From Tricholoma matsutake (lineage: Eukaryota; Basidiomycota; Agaricomycetes; Agaricales; Tricholomataceae), in assembly GCA_026075535.2 (NCBI GenBank), contig AP026547.1, forward strand, positions 5,766,001-5,830,000: a stretch of 64,000 bases of DNA, read 5' to 3'. Made by a program: the position numbers and the translations under genes. The notes below the pieces were generated by a model. That model was not told the origin of the DNA, searched no databases, and saw nothing but the letters and a program-made list of their open reading frames with translations. Each line of letters opens with the position of its first letter. Within the stretch, counting starts at the first letter, position 1. Below, piece after piece: positions 19,732 to 30,879 of the stretch.

Positions 19732-20387
19732 GTATTTAACCATACAATCATTCTGGGGTGCTTAGGAGCAAGATAAGATAGTCCTCACTCATAGACAATG
19801 ACATCATGTGCATTCATTGATTTCAGTCAAAAGTGGGCACTGACATTGTCACACTGTGTTTTTAAAAAAAAGGCAACTGAGGAAAGTTTTATTAAGTGTT
19901 TTTAAAAAGAACTGTGCAAACCAAATTTGAACTAAGGAATGAGTGACAGAGGAGTATTGCTTGCAAAGTCGGCAGTCCATCAAAAATCACTCGCAAAAGA
20001 GTCACAATCAAAACATTGACTTCCATAACAAAATCCTATACTCCTCCCACAAAACTTGCACAGTGCCCACCAGGTTTTGGTAGAACCTTCCTGATATGAA
20101 GATAAACCTTTCTGTGGAGCCATATTCTGTAAAAAAGCCTCCAAACATTGTTCACAGGTGAGATGGGTGTGAAATTGTTGATTCACGTGACGTCGTTGTG
20201 TATGAGTGAGGACTATCCTACCATTAAAGGAACATCACTGTAGTTGGTCAAAAATGGCTCAATAAGGAAATATTATATTATAACAATAATGTATGTACAA
20301 TATAAATGAACAAAAAGTGAAGGGAAATGTTGGGGAATGAGGGAAATAGCAAGCACATCATCAGGAACAGCAAGCACGAAGGTTTGA

Positions 20388-21172
20388 AGGATCCCTGAAA
20401 GTTCACCCAAATGCCTGATCCAGTTGGTCCTAATTTTTATCTGGACAGGTTTAGGCAGTTTCTATCTGGAAATTGCCTCAGGCATCCAGATTGCCCAGTT
20501 TTTATCCACACCAAACCTCAGGCATCTGCTAAAATCTCATTTTTTCCCTCTGCTGTGCAGCAAATGATGCCTTAGAGCTACATATCATGAGACTGACATG
20601 GTACATAGTACAGGTGCTGCACAGGATGCATATAACTAAGATATTCAGTCCTTGAGCTCCTCTTCATTGTCAAGAGGTAGAGCCTTCTTTTGATGTCCAG
20701 CCAATGACATCACTGCCTTTATCATGTTAGCACAGCCTTCCTTTGAGGTCCTAAATAGTATCCCATCCTGCTGTGAAATCTTCAATCCGTTCTCTAATAT
20801 AACTGGTGCAGAGGCAAGGGTGCAGAGAAAAGCCGATGAAGGTACCTAAGAAAACATTCCTTTCCATTAGTACATAATAAGTGCCATCATTCAATAAATT
20901 AACAGGTGTTATAGTCTAATGGTTACTGCTCTGCTTTGTACATCATTGTTATTACCTAAGAGGTGTTGGGTTCAATCCCTGTATGTAATTATTTTTATCC
21001 ACACTCAGACCAGGCCTTCAGCCGTTTGGTCTGTTTTTATCTGCATGACTACCTCAGGGATCTCCCCAAAATTTCTCAGTTTTTATCCAGATTGACTCAG
21101 GCATTTCCAGATTTTTTGGCTGGTTTTTATCTGCACTTGCCTCAGGCATTTGGGTGAACTTTCAGGGGTCCT
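20388..21172. mobile_element. TIR element with perfect 8-bp TSD, nested in the right arm
   Basis: Termini AGGATCCCTGAAAGTTCACC and AGGACCCCTGAAAGTTCACC continue through CAAATGCCTGA (30 of 31 match). Perfect duplications AGGTTTGA flank it at 20380-20387 and 21173-21180. Subterminal TTTTTATCTG/CCAG motifs recur. It contains a possible exon at 20848-20645 on the minus strand after a TTTTCTTAG acceptor (open for about 65 codons, with LDNEEELKD) and a tRNA-like segment at 20897-20980. Its ends differ from the TAGGG family, so this is a second superfamily or subfamily with 8-bp duplications. Confidence 0.8.
20897..20980 (+). repeat. tRNA-like (pol III box) segment inside the TIR element
   Basis: ATAGTCTAATGGTTA resembles an A box and GGGTTCAATCCC a B box, about 50 bp apart. 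It is probably a SINE head or relic rather than a functional tRNA; I could not fold a full cloverleaf with an acceptor stem. Confidence 0.45.
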
Positions 21173-21279
21173 AGGTTTGATGATGGGCAGGAACATGATG
21201 GACCTGCTTAAATAATCTCACTAACTAAATTAGGCTATTCTCATGGTCACATGTCAGGCACAAGTGCAATTTGCTTCTC

Positions 21280-23373
21280 TCTGGGAAAAGATGCTCCCGA
21301 GCCGTGAGCAGTCACACGTGATTGGGTCAGGGACCATCAGGTGCCCGTGGAGCATCTGTTCGGTTCCCAGCTCAGACAGGTGCTGGGCTCAATCACTCTC
21401 GATCACACTGGCAGCTCACTTGCACATGGGCATCATCTTTTTCCCTCTTCCCCATTGTTTGCACTGTCTACCCTGTGGTGGGCACATTGACTGAGCCATC
21501 CAGCCTCTACAGTGGGAGCCCCTGGATGGTGAAGTTCAATGTTGTCCCCCCTTGTTCCTCTCTTTCTCTCTCTCTTGCACTCTCTCACTCTCTGCTCGTT
21601 CCATGCTGATTTCGTGTCCCCCCAATTGTCAGACCCACCCTCCAATCGGCTCATGGTTCGGCGATCAAGTTTGTCAGCCAATGTCTCATACTCCTCCCGG
21701 CCTGTTTCAATGTGATCCTGGAACTCACCCCTTTGGACCTCGGTGTGCTCCTCCACGTCGCCACTGTCATTGTCATTGCCATGGTCACCTCCATCATCAC
21801 CTCTGATCTGCTTGAGCATTGTGACAAGCACATGTGCTATTCCCTCAACCCTCCTGCTGACATGGCAGGCACTGCCACTGAGCCAACCTCTTCTCCCATA
21901 GCTGTCGAGCTCCCATTCCCTGAAAAGTTCATTAATGGAGAGTTCCATGTTGTCTATGAGACCCTGTGAGCTCTGGTTTTGTTCCTACCAGGCTTGATGA
22001 ATCACTGACTGACACCTTCCATCCTAGGGAGGGGAGCAGGGCTCACCTCGAAGGGCTCTGCAAATGGTTCAAGCAGCCCCACAGTGCAGCCAACAAAGCA
22101 GTCCTCATCGCATGTTCAGCCAACACAAGGAGAAATGGGAAAGGTACAACATCCGTTTAGTCCCTCGTGTCATCTTCCAAGCCTTACTTCTCACACAGCA
22201 TCCTGCCTGGAGCCCACCATGCCCACCGTGGTCCTCAAAGTGGCACAAAGAAAGCTAGCACAAAGAAATCATCCCAGCCCCGTGTCGCGCTTTTCCCTCA
22301 GCCTGATGCTGCCCACTCAGTGTCAGCAGTGGACACATCAGTGGACCGCCGCATGTGGGAGGAGATTGAGAACATCCTTCCATGGGTAAGGATTCATTCT
22401 CTCATCTTTCTGCTCACTCACTAGCTGCTTGCAGGCAAAGATGATAGGTGAGATGTATCCATTTCCGCCTCCACACTCATCCTCGACAGCCGCTCTCATC
22501 ATGCCTGCAGTGAAAGCACCTGACACTGCCCCTACTGCTGCTCCTGCTGACACCGACATGCAGGTGATGACATTCAAGATCCTGCAAGAGATCCTGCTCC
22601 ATGTTGACCCCTCGTGCTTGGGTGCCCTTTGTCCCTCTGACTGCAGTTCAGCATCCTGCACCTGTGCCTGCATCAAATGGCCTGCAGTCCCTCTCGCCCC
22701 CACCGGTACCTGCTTTGCCCATCTGCGCAATCTCTAAGAGCAGCAGCAGAAAGCCTGGAAAGGTGGCCGACATCCGCACCATTATTCTGGGTGATGGCAC
22801 ACAGCTCAGGCTCACTCTTGCTGAGATACCTGATCCGCCTGCAGTATCATTCATCGACAACATCCCCTGGCTCAACCAGATGTGGGATGACACCTCAATC
22901 CACTGGTGCAATGAATCACGGCTGCATATCCAAGGTCACCCAATCGCCCTTAACCACTGGCCTGTGCTGTACAGGTACTCAGGAGCACCTACATGGAAGG
23001 GAATCAAGGGAAAGTTCTTTGAGTGGAAGGTAAGCTGAGATCTCACAGCTCTGACAGACACTCTCCACTGACACACCTCATCCTTGCCCAGGTGCTTGTA
23101 CACTGCTTCCGACGGGGCTCACCTGATGATTTCTGGTCAGAGTTCTCTACCTCCAGGGGCAAGTACCTGTCATACATGGCAATTGTAAGACAGCTCCAGG
23201 AACAGCGCGAGGCAGTGGATCAGGTCCTTGCAGAGAAGGCATGAGAGGAGTATGGGGATAGGTTCAATGATGTATTCTCATATCGTGGCCATGACTCAGA
23301 GATGGTCATGATGTCGAAGACATCTGACATTGCAAGGCACTATCGCAAGACCCATGGCCTTCCCTTCCAGTAA
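21280..23373 (+). pseudogene. Uncharacterised mushroom family gene, decayed, spliced
   Basis: The best part is 22735-23373: a frame reading PDPPAVSFIDNIPWLNQMWDD...IQGHPIALNHWPVLYRY...WKGIKGKFFEWK, an intron at 23031-23092 (GTAAGC...GCCCAG), then VLVHCFRRGSPDDFWSEFS and YMAIVRQLQEQR. The last part, HDSEMVMMSKTSDIARHYRK, follows a TGA at about 23242 where an Arg CGA would fit, and ends at 23373. The pattern (MWDD, IAL.YWP.VY, W..IK..W..WK, FW..FS) resembles a repeated mushroom family of unknown function. Upstream, 21500-22700 is Ser/Pro/Thr-rich in mixed frames and I cannot give exons. No function is assigned. Confidence 0.4.
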
Positions 23374-23444
23374 AATAGCTGTGCTCATTTCCTTGTTACC
23401 ACCTCCCTCCCTCTCTTTGACTAGCTTACACATTGTTTAATGTC

Positions 23445-24100
23445 TGTTAAGGGCAAAGCCTCAACCACTCGATCTAGTCAATGTCGTTCAATGAGGTGCT
23501 TCCTCAACGAGTCGTTCGGCACTAGTCTTACTCGGAGCGTCCGACGTAAGATAGGTAGTGCACTCTAGCAGGGCTTCTGCATAGAGTCGTTCAGGTTCAC
23601 ACACTAAGGGGCTTCCTTAGTGGTTTCGAGTAAGTTCATGAGTTGCAAGTTAAGGCTGTTAATTGCCTAGATCTAAACTAAGGACATCCCTACTACAAGT
23701 CGCAGTACTTATACTGGAAGGGAGGTCCTTATCGTCCAATCGGAAAGGTAGATGTGTATCAAGTAATAATAGAAACAATAGGCCTCATGCTTTGCATGAG
23801 GCATCCGATGTCAAGGACATGCTGTGGCGCAGCATGTCGATCGTGAGAGTCCGACATCACGGACCTCATGTCAGGGGGCTGTCGTATCACAGCATGTGTG
23901 GGAGTGGGTTCGGGTGCATGGAGTCACCATGCGTCAAGGGTGCCTTCCATGGGAAGGGGATCGAATACATGCAGTTGGCATGCATCATGTGTATGTCTGA
24001 TGTCAAGGACATGCCCTAGGCATGAATCAAGGGGTGCCTCCTGCCTGGAGGGGATCGTCAGGTGTGTCAGGTTCCATGAGTTACAAGGAAAATTGTAAGA
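23445..24100 (-). repeat. 3' LTR of gypsy-2
   Basis: 656 bp, collinear with 30880-31563. It lacks a 28-bp partial duplication around GATGTCA...AAGGACC seen in the other LTR near 31240-31275. In the first 370 bp I count about 19 differences, about 15 of them at CpG. Confidence 0.9.
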
Positions 24101-24469
24101 TTACCCCCCCGCTATGGTCGAAAGTTCCACACTTCGACCTAAATCTTCATCTCTCCTTTGTGGTCTGATCAAGCGTGGTCTGGTTATGTGGGTAGGTCGG
24201 GGTCGAGGGGTACGATGGAGGAATAATTCATGTCCAAACTCGGACCATGATCGGGTTCTTCTGGTTCGCGCTGCCCTAGGTAGCGGTATCAAGGAGTCAG
24301 TAGTATCGTTGAAAGGGGGGCGTTGCAGGATGGCAAATTCAACATCTGTAATTGGGGGTTCGGGTTCTGTTTGGAAGATGGCGTAGAGGCAGAATGCGAA
24401 GGTTAGGGCTGCCACTGCAGCCAGGGTCATGCCAATGATGATGGCGAGGATCGTAATCCCTGTGAGCAT
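24101..24469 (-). CDS. Gypsy-2 ORF4: small single-span membrane protein next to the 3' LTR
   Basis: 122 codons, open. Residues 1-32 form a strongly hydrophobic segment (ITILAIIIGMTLAAVAAL, then FAFCLYAIF), enough for one transmembrane helix or signal anchor. The remaining 90 residues are Pro/Arg-rich and polar. The stop codon TAA directly follows the G-rich tract, so the ORF ends exactly at the 3' LTR, the position of env in retroviruses. I do not recognise a homologue, and there is no fusion-protein feature (no furin site, heptads or cysteine ectodomain). A membrane role is inferred from hydropathy alone. A two-codon frame precedes it, and the upstream ORF ends at about 24510. Confidence 0.6.
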   Translation of the reverse strand: MLTGITILAIIIGMTLAAVAALTFAFCLYAIFQTEPEPPITDVEFAILQRPPFNDTTDSLIPLPRAARTRRTRSWSEFGHELFLHRTPRPRPTHITRPRLIRPQRRDEDLGRSVELSTIAGG

Positions 24470-24509
24470 GGGTCTGTCTTGTCATGCCATCGTCTTGAGC
24501 TCTGCCTTT

Positions 24510-25205
24510 TAAATCCTTCCATATGGCTCCCCTGTCATGTTTCCCATCGTGTCGTCATCAAAATCATCGTATCCGGAGTTAAAGAAGAGCCACTGTCTGT
24601 GTTCGGCTTCTCTTTGATCAGTCTCTTGATCTTTCCGAGGTTTCTCCAGGCAGTTCATCCTATAGTGTCCGGGGCCTCGCTGTTTGCAATACTTGCAAAT
24701 ATATCATGGGCAAATCAGGCCGAAATGGCCTATCTCTTGGCAGATGAAACATCTGGCATGTCTCATGTGTGGGGGGGACCAAGGCGGTTGGGTGGTTTTC
24801 GGTTCGGGTTCGGGGGTGGTCAGATCAATTACTTCAGGTGCCCTAGGCACGATCTTTGGGTTCTTCATAGAAGGGGAGGAGTCGCCAGAGGGAGCTTGTT
24901 GTTTGTCTCTGTCGCTCCACTCACCAAATGGCGAGGGCGAGGTCGGTGGTCGTCTGTGTCGACCTAAAGGGGTGTGAGGTCTCTCCTCAGCCGTTCTCGG
25001 TCTGTCTGACCGCGGTGCAATCATTTCCTGGATCGTTTGTTCAATCCCCAGGGTGTCTGCATCGTTCATTGCTTCTTCTAGATTTCGTTCCATCTGTTCG
25101 ATAGTGCTCGCATAGTAGAAGCACATCCTGGCTAGATGGTATTTTGGTGGATTGTGGGCGAGGTGAATGCGAAGGTCATCAGCATTCAATCGGTTTCGTA
25201 GGTAA
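24510..25205 (-). CDS. Gypsy-2 ORF3: zinc-knuckle protein after the chromodomain
   Basis: Starting near 25189, the frame gives a 60-residue helical N-terminus (HLARMCFYYASTIEQMERNLEEAM), a Pro/Ser/Arg-rich middle, a PEVIDLTTPEPEP stretch resembling a SUMO-interaction motif, then a CCHC knuckle CFICQEIGHFGLIC. After a TGA (24704-24706) the same frame continues with a second knuckle (CKYCKQRGPGHYRMNC) and an acidic end (DDFDDDTMG). Zinc knuckles usually bind nucleic acid. It lies between pol and the membrane-protein ORF, where fungal gypsy elements normally have no gene. The TGA makes the current copy truncated unless it is a recent mutation. Confidence 0.6.
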
Positions 25206-25281
25206 TCTCAGGTGAATTGTCGTTCAGCAGGCATAATGGGGAGTGTCATTGTGGGAAGAGAGGGGGGTTTTTGGGTTTCCA

Positions 25282-28200
25282 TCAGAGGTGGTACCTCTTC
25301 TTATATGCCATCAGGATCTCGGGGGCATTCTTTAGGTTGGATTCAGGTTCCCATGTGTTTTCGGATGTCGGGTAGTCAACCCATTTCACGAGGTAACAGC
25401 GTGTCTTGCTGTGCTTCTTGTGTGCAATGATTGCTTCCACCTCGTATTCATTTTCTCCTTCCATGAGGTTGGGTGGTGGAGTCAGGAAGTTTCATCCATG
25501 AGTGTCGTTCTCATGGTATCACGTGAGTAAAGCCGCATGGAATACCGGGTGGATCTTCCATCCTGGCGGCAGTTTCAATCGGTATGTCGTTCTTGACAGG
25601 GCATCTTCAATCACAAAGGGCCCTTCTCATTTTGGCACCAATTTTCTCGTTGGGTAGCCAATCTTCAGGTTCTTGGAGTCAAGCCATACTTGTTCTCCAA
25701 CCTTGAACGGTTCGTATCGCCCTTTCATTCGGGCGGCCATAGCCTGTCTGGCTAGTTCATGTGCAGCAAGAGCTTCCCTTCTCGCAGAGAGAAGTTCTTG
25801 GATTCTCTGTTCAGCGGCCGGCACATTCATCTTTTTGTAAGGGGTGGGGATAGCGCATGGCTGATATCCCATCATCAAGTAAAACGGCAAATGTTTTACT
25901 GCGGAGTGCATCTTCTGGTTATGTGCGAATTCTGCTGTTGGGAGATAATGCTCCCAATCTTTGGGTTTGTTCGAACAGAACATGCAGAGGTAAACCTCTA
26001 GCTCTTGGTTTACTCGCTCCATTTCTCCGTCGGTCTGGGGGTGATAGGCGGTGCTCATGGATAGCTTGATTCTGAGCAGTCGTCCGAGTTCTCGGAAGAG
26101 TTTGGACACGAATCGAGGGTCTCTGTCTGAGATGATTCTTCTGGGGAGTCCAAATCTGGTGTACACATGGCGCAGGTAAAGGTCTGCAGTGCCAAGTGCA
26201 TTGATCGTCTTTGCGCAAGGGATAAAAATTACCCCCTTCATAAGACCATGGTCTAACATGACCATGATTGAGTCAAATCCATTTATCATGGGCAAGTCCA
26301 TGATAAAATCTGTCGTTACCAACTCGAATGGTCTGCTGGCATCGGATGATATTGGTGTCGGCGGTGGGGTTGTTGGGTGTGTATTCACTTTCATTTGCTG
26401 GCACTTTGCGCAGCCTTCGACGTACTTCTTGATGAAGTTGGCCATTCCTGGCCACCAGTAGTCTCATTGGATCAGTTCAATCATTTGCCATTGTCCAGGG
26501 TGTCCTGTCGTGATGCTATCATGGTATTTCCATATGATTGCTCGGCGGAGGGTTTCATCCTGTGGCACATAGCACCTGTCTTTGAAAAAGAGCAGGCCGT
26601 CTTCAAATTTCCAGTCCTCCAATGCAGACTTGATTGGGGGAGTTCCGTTGTTCTTCAGGGCTCGTAAAGCTTCATTTACGAGGTCGTCCTTCATTATTGC
26701 TGAGACCAGGGCTCCCTGGAGCTCAGTGTCGATCATTTTGATGAACAGTTCATCAGCGAGGATGGTCTTGTCCTCATTATTGGTGTCTTCTTCAGCTATA
26801 TGATCTGCTCTCCTCAATAGGGCATCAGATTGTACCATCTGTGATCCGGGTATGTGTTGTAGCTTCAGGTCAAATTGTGACAGGTAGATGCTCCATCTAG
26901 CCTGTCGTCAGTTCAGTTTCTGTGCCTGACAGAAATATGTCAGGTTCTTGTGATTGGACAGTACTGTCACAGGGAATGGTGTCCCCTGTAGGTAGTGTCT
27001 CCATGTCTCTAGTGCTCGGATCACTCCCAGTAGTTCCCTGTCATATATCTCGTAATTTCTTTCAGCTTTGTTGAAAGAATGTGAGATATAGCCGCATGGG
27101 TGCCAGTCTCCATTGGCATCCTGTTGTCTGAGTACTGTGCCTGTTGCAAATTTTGAGGCGTCAGATTCCACCACAAATGGTTTCATTGTGTCTGGCATCA
27201 GCAGTACTGGGGCTTCATTGAATTTCCTTTTTAGCACATCGAACAATTGCTGGCAGTCGTTCGTCCATTCAAATTTCTGGTTCTTCTTCGTCAAATCGTT
27301 CAGCGGTCTGGCCAGATCCGCGAAGTGTCCGATGAATCTTCAATAGAAGTTCCCAAATCCTAGGAAGGATCTTACATCCTTCACTGTCCTTGGTGTGGGC
27401 CAGTCCTTGATCCCAGCCAGCTTCGTGTTGTCTATTGTGAGTTCGTTGGGCCTGATGATCATGCCCAAGAAGTCGACTTCCTGTACGTTGAATTTGCATT
27501 TCTCTATTTTCAGGTAGAGATCACATTGTTGTAGTCATTCGAGGACCCTTTCAGTCCTTATCCAGTGTTCGTCTTCCGTCTTCGAGAAGGTCAGGATGTC
27601 GTCCATATAGATGACGAGCCATCCTTCATCTAGCATATCTTGGAAGAGATCGTTCATCATGGCCTGGAATGTTGCCGGTGAGTTGCACAGCCCAAAGAAC
27701 ATCACCATTGGTTCGAATAGCCCTCGGTTAGTCTTGAATGCTGCCTTCCACTCGTCTCCTTTCTTTATCTGTACGTTATGATATCCCCATCAAATATCAA
27801 GTTTTGTGAAAAATCTCGCTCCCTTCAGCTTGTCCAAGAGGTCTCCGATCAGTGGCAGGGGGTAGTTGTTCTGGATCGTTCCTTCATTCAGATAGCGATA
27901 GTCTTGGCAAGGTTATAGAGTGTTGGAGTCCTTCTTCGACACGAAGAAGAATGGGGATGCCATGGGTGATTTTGACGGTCGGATGTATCCTTTCTCCAGG
28001 TTTTCATCTAGAAACTCATTGAGTTTCTCTTGTTCCTTTGGTGTCAATGGGTAGACTTTGCAATCCTTCAGTACAAAGCCTTCCTTCAGGTCGATCACAT
28101 GATCCCACGGTCTTGATTCCGGGAATTGTTCTGATGTGGCTTTCTCAAATACCTGTCTGTACTTCTGGTATTCCAGTGGCAGTAAATCGTCTAGGGTCCG

Positions 28201-29703
28201 TTGGCTAGTCTCCTTTCCCTCCTCTTGCTTGTGCGCTAGTCGTTGGGATATGGATGTCTTTGCTCTGATCCATATGTCCGAGTTGAGTAGGTACCATGGG
28301 GAGCCCTTGCCCTTCATGAGCCTGCTGATTGTGTTCGTTTTTCGGATGTATCTGTGTGTCGGCTCTCGATGTTCCTCTGTCAGGGGCAGTTCTATGTCTG
28401 GTCCGAATAGGCCAATGACTGGTTCACCTCGCACGTATGCGATCAACACCAAGTCATCCTCGATTGTGTCTCGTTTGGGGGTCTGGTTCGTCATCCGTAT
28501 GTCCATGCCTGTGTCTGCCAGTAGTTCTTCGTCAGGTACCTTTTCGACCTTTACCTGAGGGGGGGTCTCCCTGGGCATAGGTATTTCAGTGTTGATGGTA
28601 CCATGATCTGGAGTCCTATGATTGTGGGTCAGGGTAGTCTGTTGTCGAGAGTAGTTTATCCTGTTTCGTAGTGTTGTTTTCATGTTCCTTTTGCTGGTGC
28701 TTCCCTCCCCTGTGGAGGTTAGCAATTCCTTCATCCTTTGCACAATTCGTTGTGCCCTGTCGCATTCTTTGTTTTTGCCCTTTTCCAGCTGTTTCTTCTT
28801 CTGGTTTTCTTGGGTCTTGGTGACAGCACATTGTGCTGCTTCAAGGTTTCTGGTTTCTTTAGGAGTGTTGCTGCTCCTGGTTTTTGCGACGGCTATCTGG
28901 ACAGAATTTAGTTCTTTTGCTTTCCTCTCTGAAAGCCTTTCTCTTGTTTTTGCCATGGCCAATCGGGCTCGGGCAAGGCTCCTCTCTTTTTCCTCAGCGA
29001 GCCTTTCTCTCGTCTTTGCCACGGCTAGTCGTGCTCGGGCAAGGTTTCTCTCCTTCTCTTCGGAGAGTCTTTTTCTTGTTTTGGCCACGATGTGTCAAAT
29101 TTGTGCCATTCTGTCATTTGGCGCCTCCCTTTCGGTGTCTACCCTAGGAAGGTTTAGGGTGTTCAGGAGGGCCCATTTGGCTCTTCTTGTCTTTTCCAAG
29201 ATTTGTTTGATCTGAGCCCGTCGTTCTTCATCTCAGAACTCAAAGGTTCCCTTCTTCCAATCGATGATTGGGTTTATCTCCTGCAGCCATGGCAGGCCCA
29301 AGATTACTGATTCTTTGCCTAGTCCGGTGACTAGGTATTCTATCGGGTAGCTCCTTCCGTTGATGTGGAGTCTTCCTTTCACGCATCTGGTGATTGTTCC
29401 CTGCTTGTTCAGGGTCCCATCTACGTTCGTGGCCTGGATGGTGCGGCCTAAGGGATATGTTCTGATCCCTTCTCGTTCAACAAAGTTCAAGTCAATAAAG
29501 ACTCCTCCTGCTCCAGAGTCGAGGAGCGCGTTCATTGCGACGTCTTTCCCATTGTCTGACTCAGCTACCCAAATAGACAGGCGCATAGATTGTCTATTCA
29601 TGGTAGCTAAGAGTACAGACCCTAGGGAGACTACAGCGGTGACTGGCGTCCTATCAGGCCGCTGTTCTAAAAACCCGATTCCTCCATGAGGTTGAGGGCT
29701 CAT
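25282..29703 (-). pseudogene. Gypsy-2 pol: protease, RT, RNase H, integrase, chromodomain
   Basis: Domains in order on the minus strand: aspartic protease (LLDSGAGGVFIDL, near 29510-29530; stop 29233-29235); a coiled-coil linker of repeated AKTR.RL.E.K units (29088-28650); RT from about 28100 (PLTPKEQEKLNEFL...SKSPMASPFFFVSKKD) with YMDD near 27605-27620; RNase H 27294-26908 ([14 protein letters not shown]); integrase zinc region (26838-26464) and DDE core 26445-25627 (TTDFIMD, SDRDPRF, HPQTDGEMERVNQ); chromodomain 25464-25282 (YEVEAIIAHKK...YLVKWVDY...TWEP). Stops at 29233, 26908, 26464 and 25627 and several in 27300-27800 are TGA at expected Arg positions; the one at 27913 is TAA. Otherwise the catalytic residues I can read are present, so decay is recent. 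Confidence 0.85.
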
Positions 29704-30833
29704 TCCTTTTCTTCTTTGTCTAGTTCATCCAGCATCGTGCGGATCTTCTGGTAGGTGTCCACCCCAGTCTTCTTCTGGGTGAAGCGGTTTCGGTAGGGAG
29801 GAGGCGCTGACCCTGTCTGAGTGGGGTTCTTTCCATCCCTGTGGTCGGATGACCAGTGTCCCGGTTGGTGGCAGATGAAACACAATCCCTTTCGGAGGTG
29901 TTCCACGCATTCTTGGTTCGTCAGTCGGTTGATGTCGAGAGAGGGCTGTCCTTTCTTTGTCGTTTCTTTTGTCATCTGGTTTTGCCTGGTCTTCCCCAGG
30001 ATTGCCATGGCCCGTTTCCATTGGCCTTCATATTTTGAAGCTGCCTTTATCCAGCCTTCGAGAGTATTGGGCACTGTCTCCATCGTGTGTACCCTTTTCA
30101 GTAACTCAGGATGCAGTCTGTCCAAGAAGTACTCAATCATGGCTGCATCTTCGGTGATTCCTGTCCTGTCTTTCAGGATGTGGAAGTTCGCCACATATTC
30201 TTTGAGGTTCCCTGAACCTTGTTTGAGATTCTTAATCTCTGTCTTTGCCGTTCCGGCATCGTCGATCAGTGAGAAGGCCTCTAGGACCTTCTGTCGGAAG
30301 TCTGCATATTCTCCAAGTCCTTCGGACTGGTGTTGGTTGACAAATGCCTGCACCCAGGCAGCTGCTGTCCCTCCATTCATGAAGGACAGCGTGAAGATGA
30401 TCTTCTTGTCATTCGTGTCATAGACCTGATCATTGATTCGCAAGTACAGGTCTATCTCCTGCAGGAACTTGGCGGTTTTGGTCCGCTCTCCTGAGAAGTC
30501 TGTGGGTGATCAGATTCGAATGTCCTTCACAGACATCGTCGGTGTGGTTGCAGGTTCGGACATCTTGTTATAGAGGTTGTCGGTTTCATCTGTTAAGAAG
30601 CGGGTGGATGTTTCGGATGGGGGTGCGTGCAGTTGTTCAAAGTCTTTGTCGGTGAGGAAATCTCCTCGTTGTCTGTTGGTTGATCCGTAGAACCAACGCT
30701 GTGCTGGGGTTGAGTAACGGACTAGTCTTCCGTTGTATCGGTACCAAGATGAACCTGGCTGTGGTTCTGCTTCTCTTGGTGGTCGGTCTGGGGTTTGTCT
30801 AGACCCGGGTCGCTGTGGTGTGTATTGAGACAT
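29700..30833 (-). pseudogene. Gypsy-2 gag
   Basis: Starts MSQYTPQRPGSR at 30833. A basic, disordered first 100 residues is followed by a TGA at 30510-30512 (Arg expected), after which the frame continues through a capsid-like helical region (FTLSFMNGGTAAAWVQAF...YADFRQKVLEAF...FLDRLHPELLKRV) to a zinc knuckle CFICHQPGHWSSDH at about 29865-29905. The knuckle's last residue is His, not Cys. The ORF overlaps the protease frame by 4 bp. About 375 residues in all, as in other gypsy Gags with a nucleocapsid. Confidence 0.8.
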
Positions 30834-30879
30834 ATTGCCTACACCTAGGTAGGTGGGCTAGCAGATAGTTTAGATCTTA

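Larger units (their letters stand above)
17810..21274. mobile_element. Long inverted-repeat element (~265-bp arms), 3.5 kb
   Basis: The left arm 17810-18074 and right arm 20231-21274 are inverted copies, from GCAAATTGCAC at the outer ends to ACTACAGTG.GATG at the inner ends. The right arm is split by a separate element at 20388-21172. Shared blocks include TAATATTTCCTTATTGAGCC and GTTGGGGAATGAGGGAAATA. Between the arms are a poly-G run, a second inverted repeat (18892-19731), and a cysteine-rich minus frame at 19980-20186 (CEQC...CKFC...CFDC) of unknown meaning. No transposase is recognised, and I could not find a target duplication. Confidence 0.6.

Noticed and set aside
20897..20980. Functional tRNA gene
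   Set aside because: Pol III boxes are present, but I cannot pair an acceptor stem and the spacing is irregular; a SINE-type relic is more likely.
24101..24469. True envelope protein
   Set aside because: Position fits, but there is only one hydrophobic segment near the N-terminus and no ectodomain, cleavage site or fusion features.
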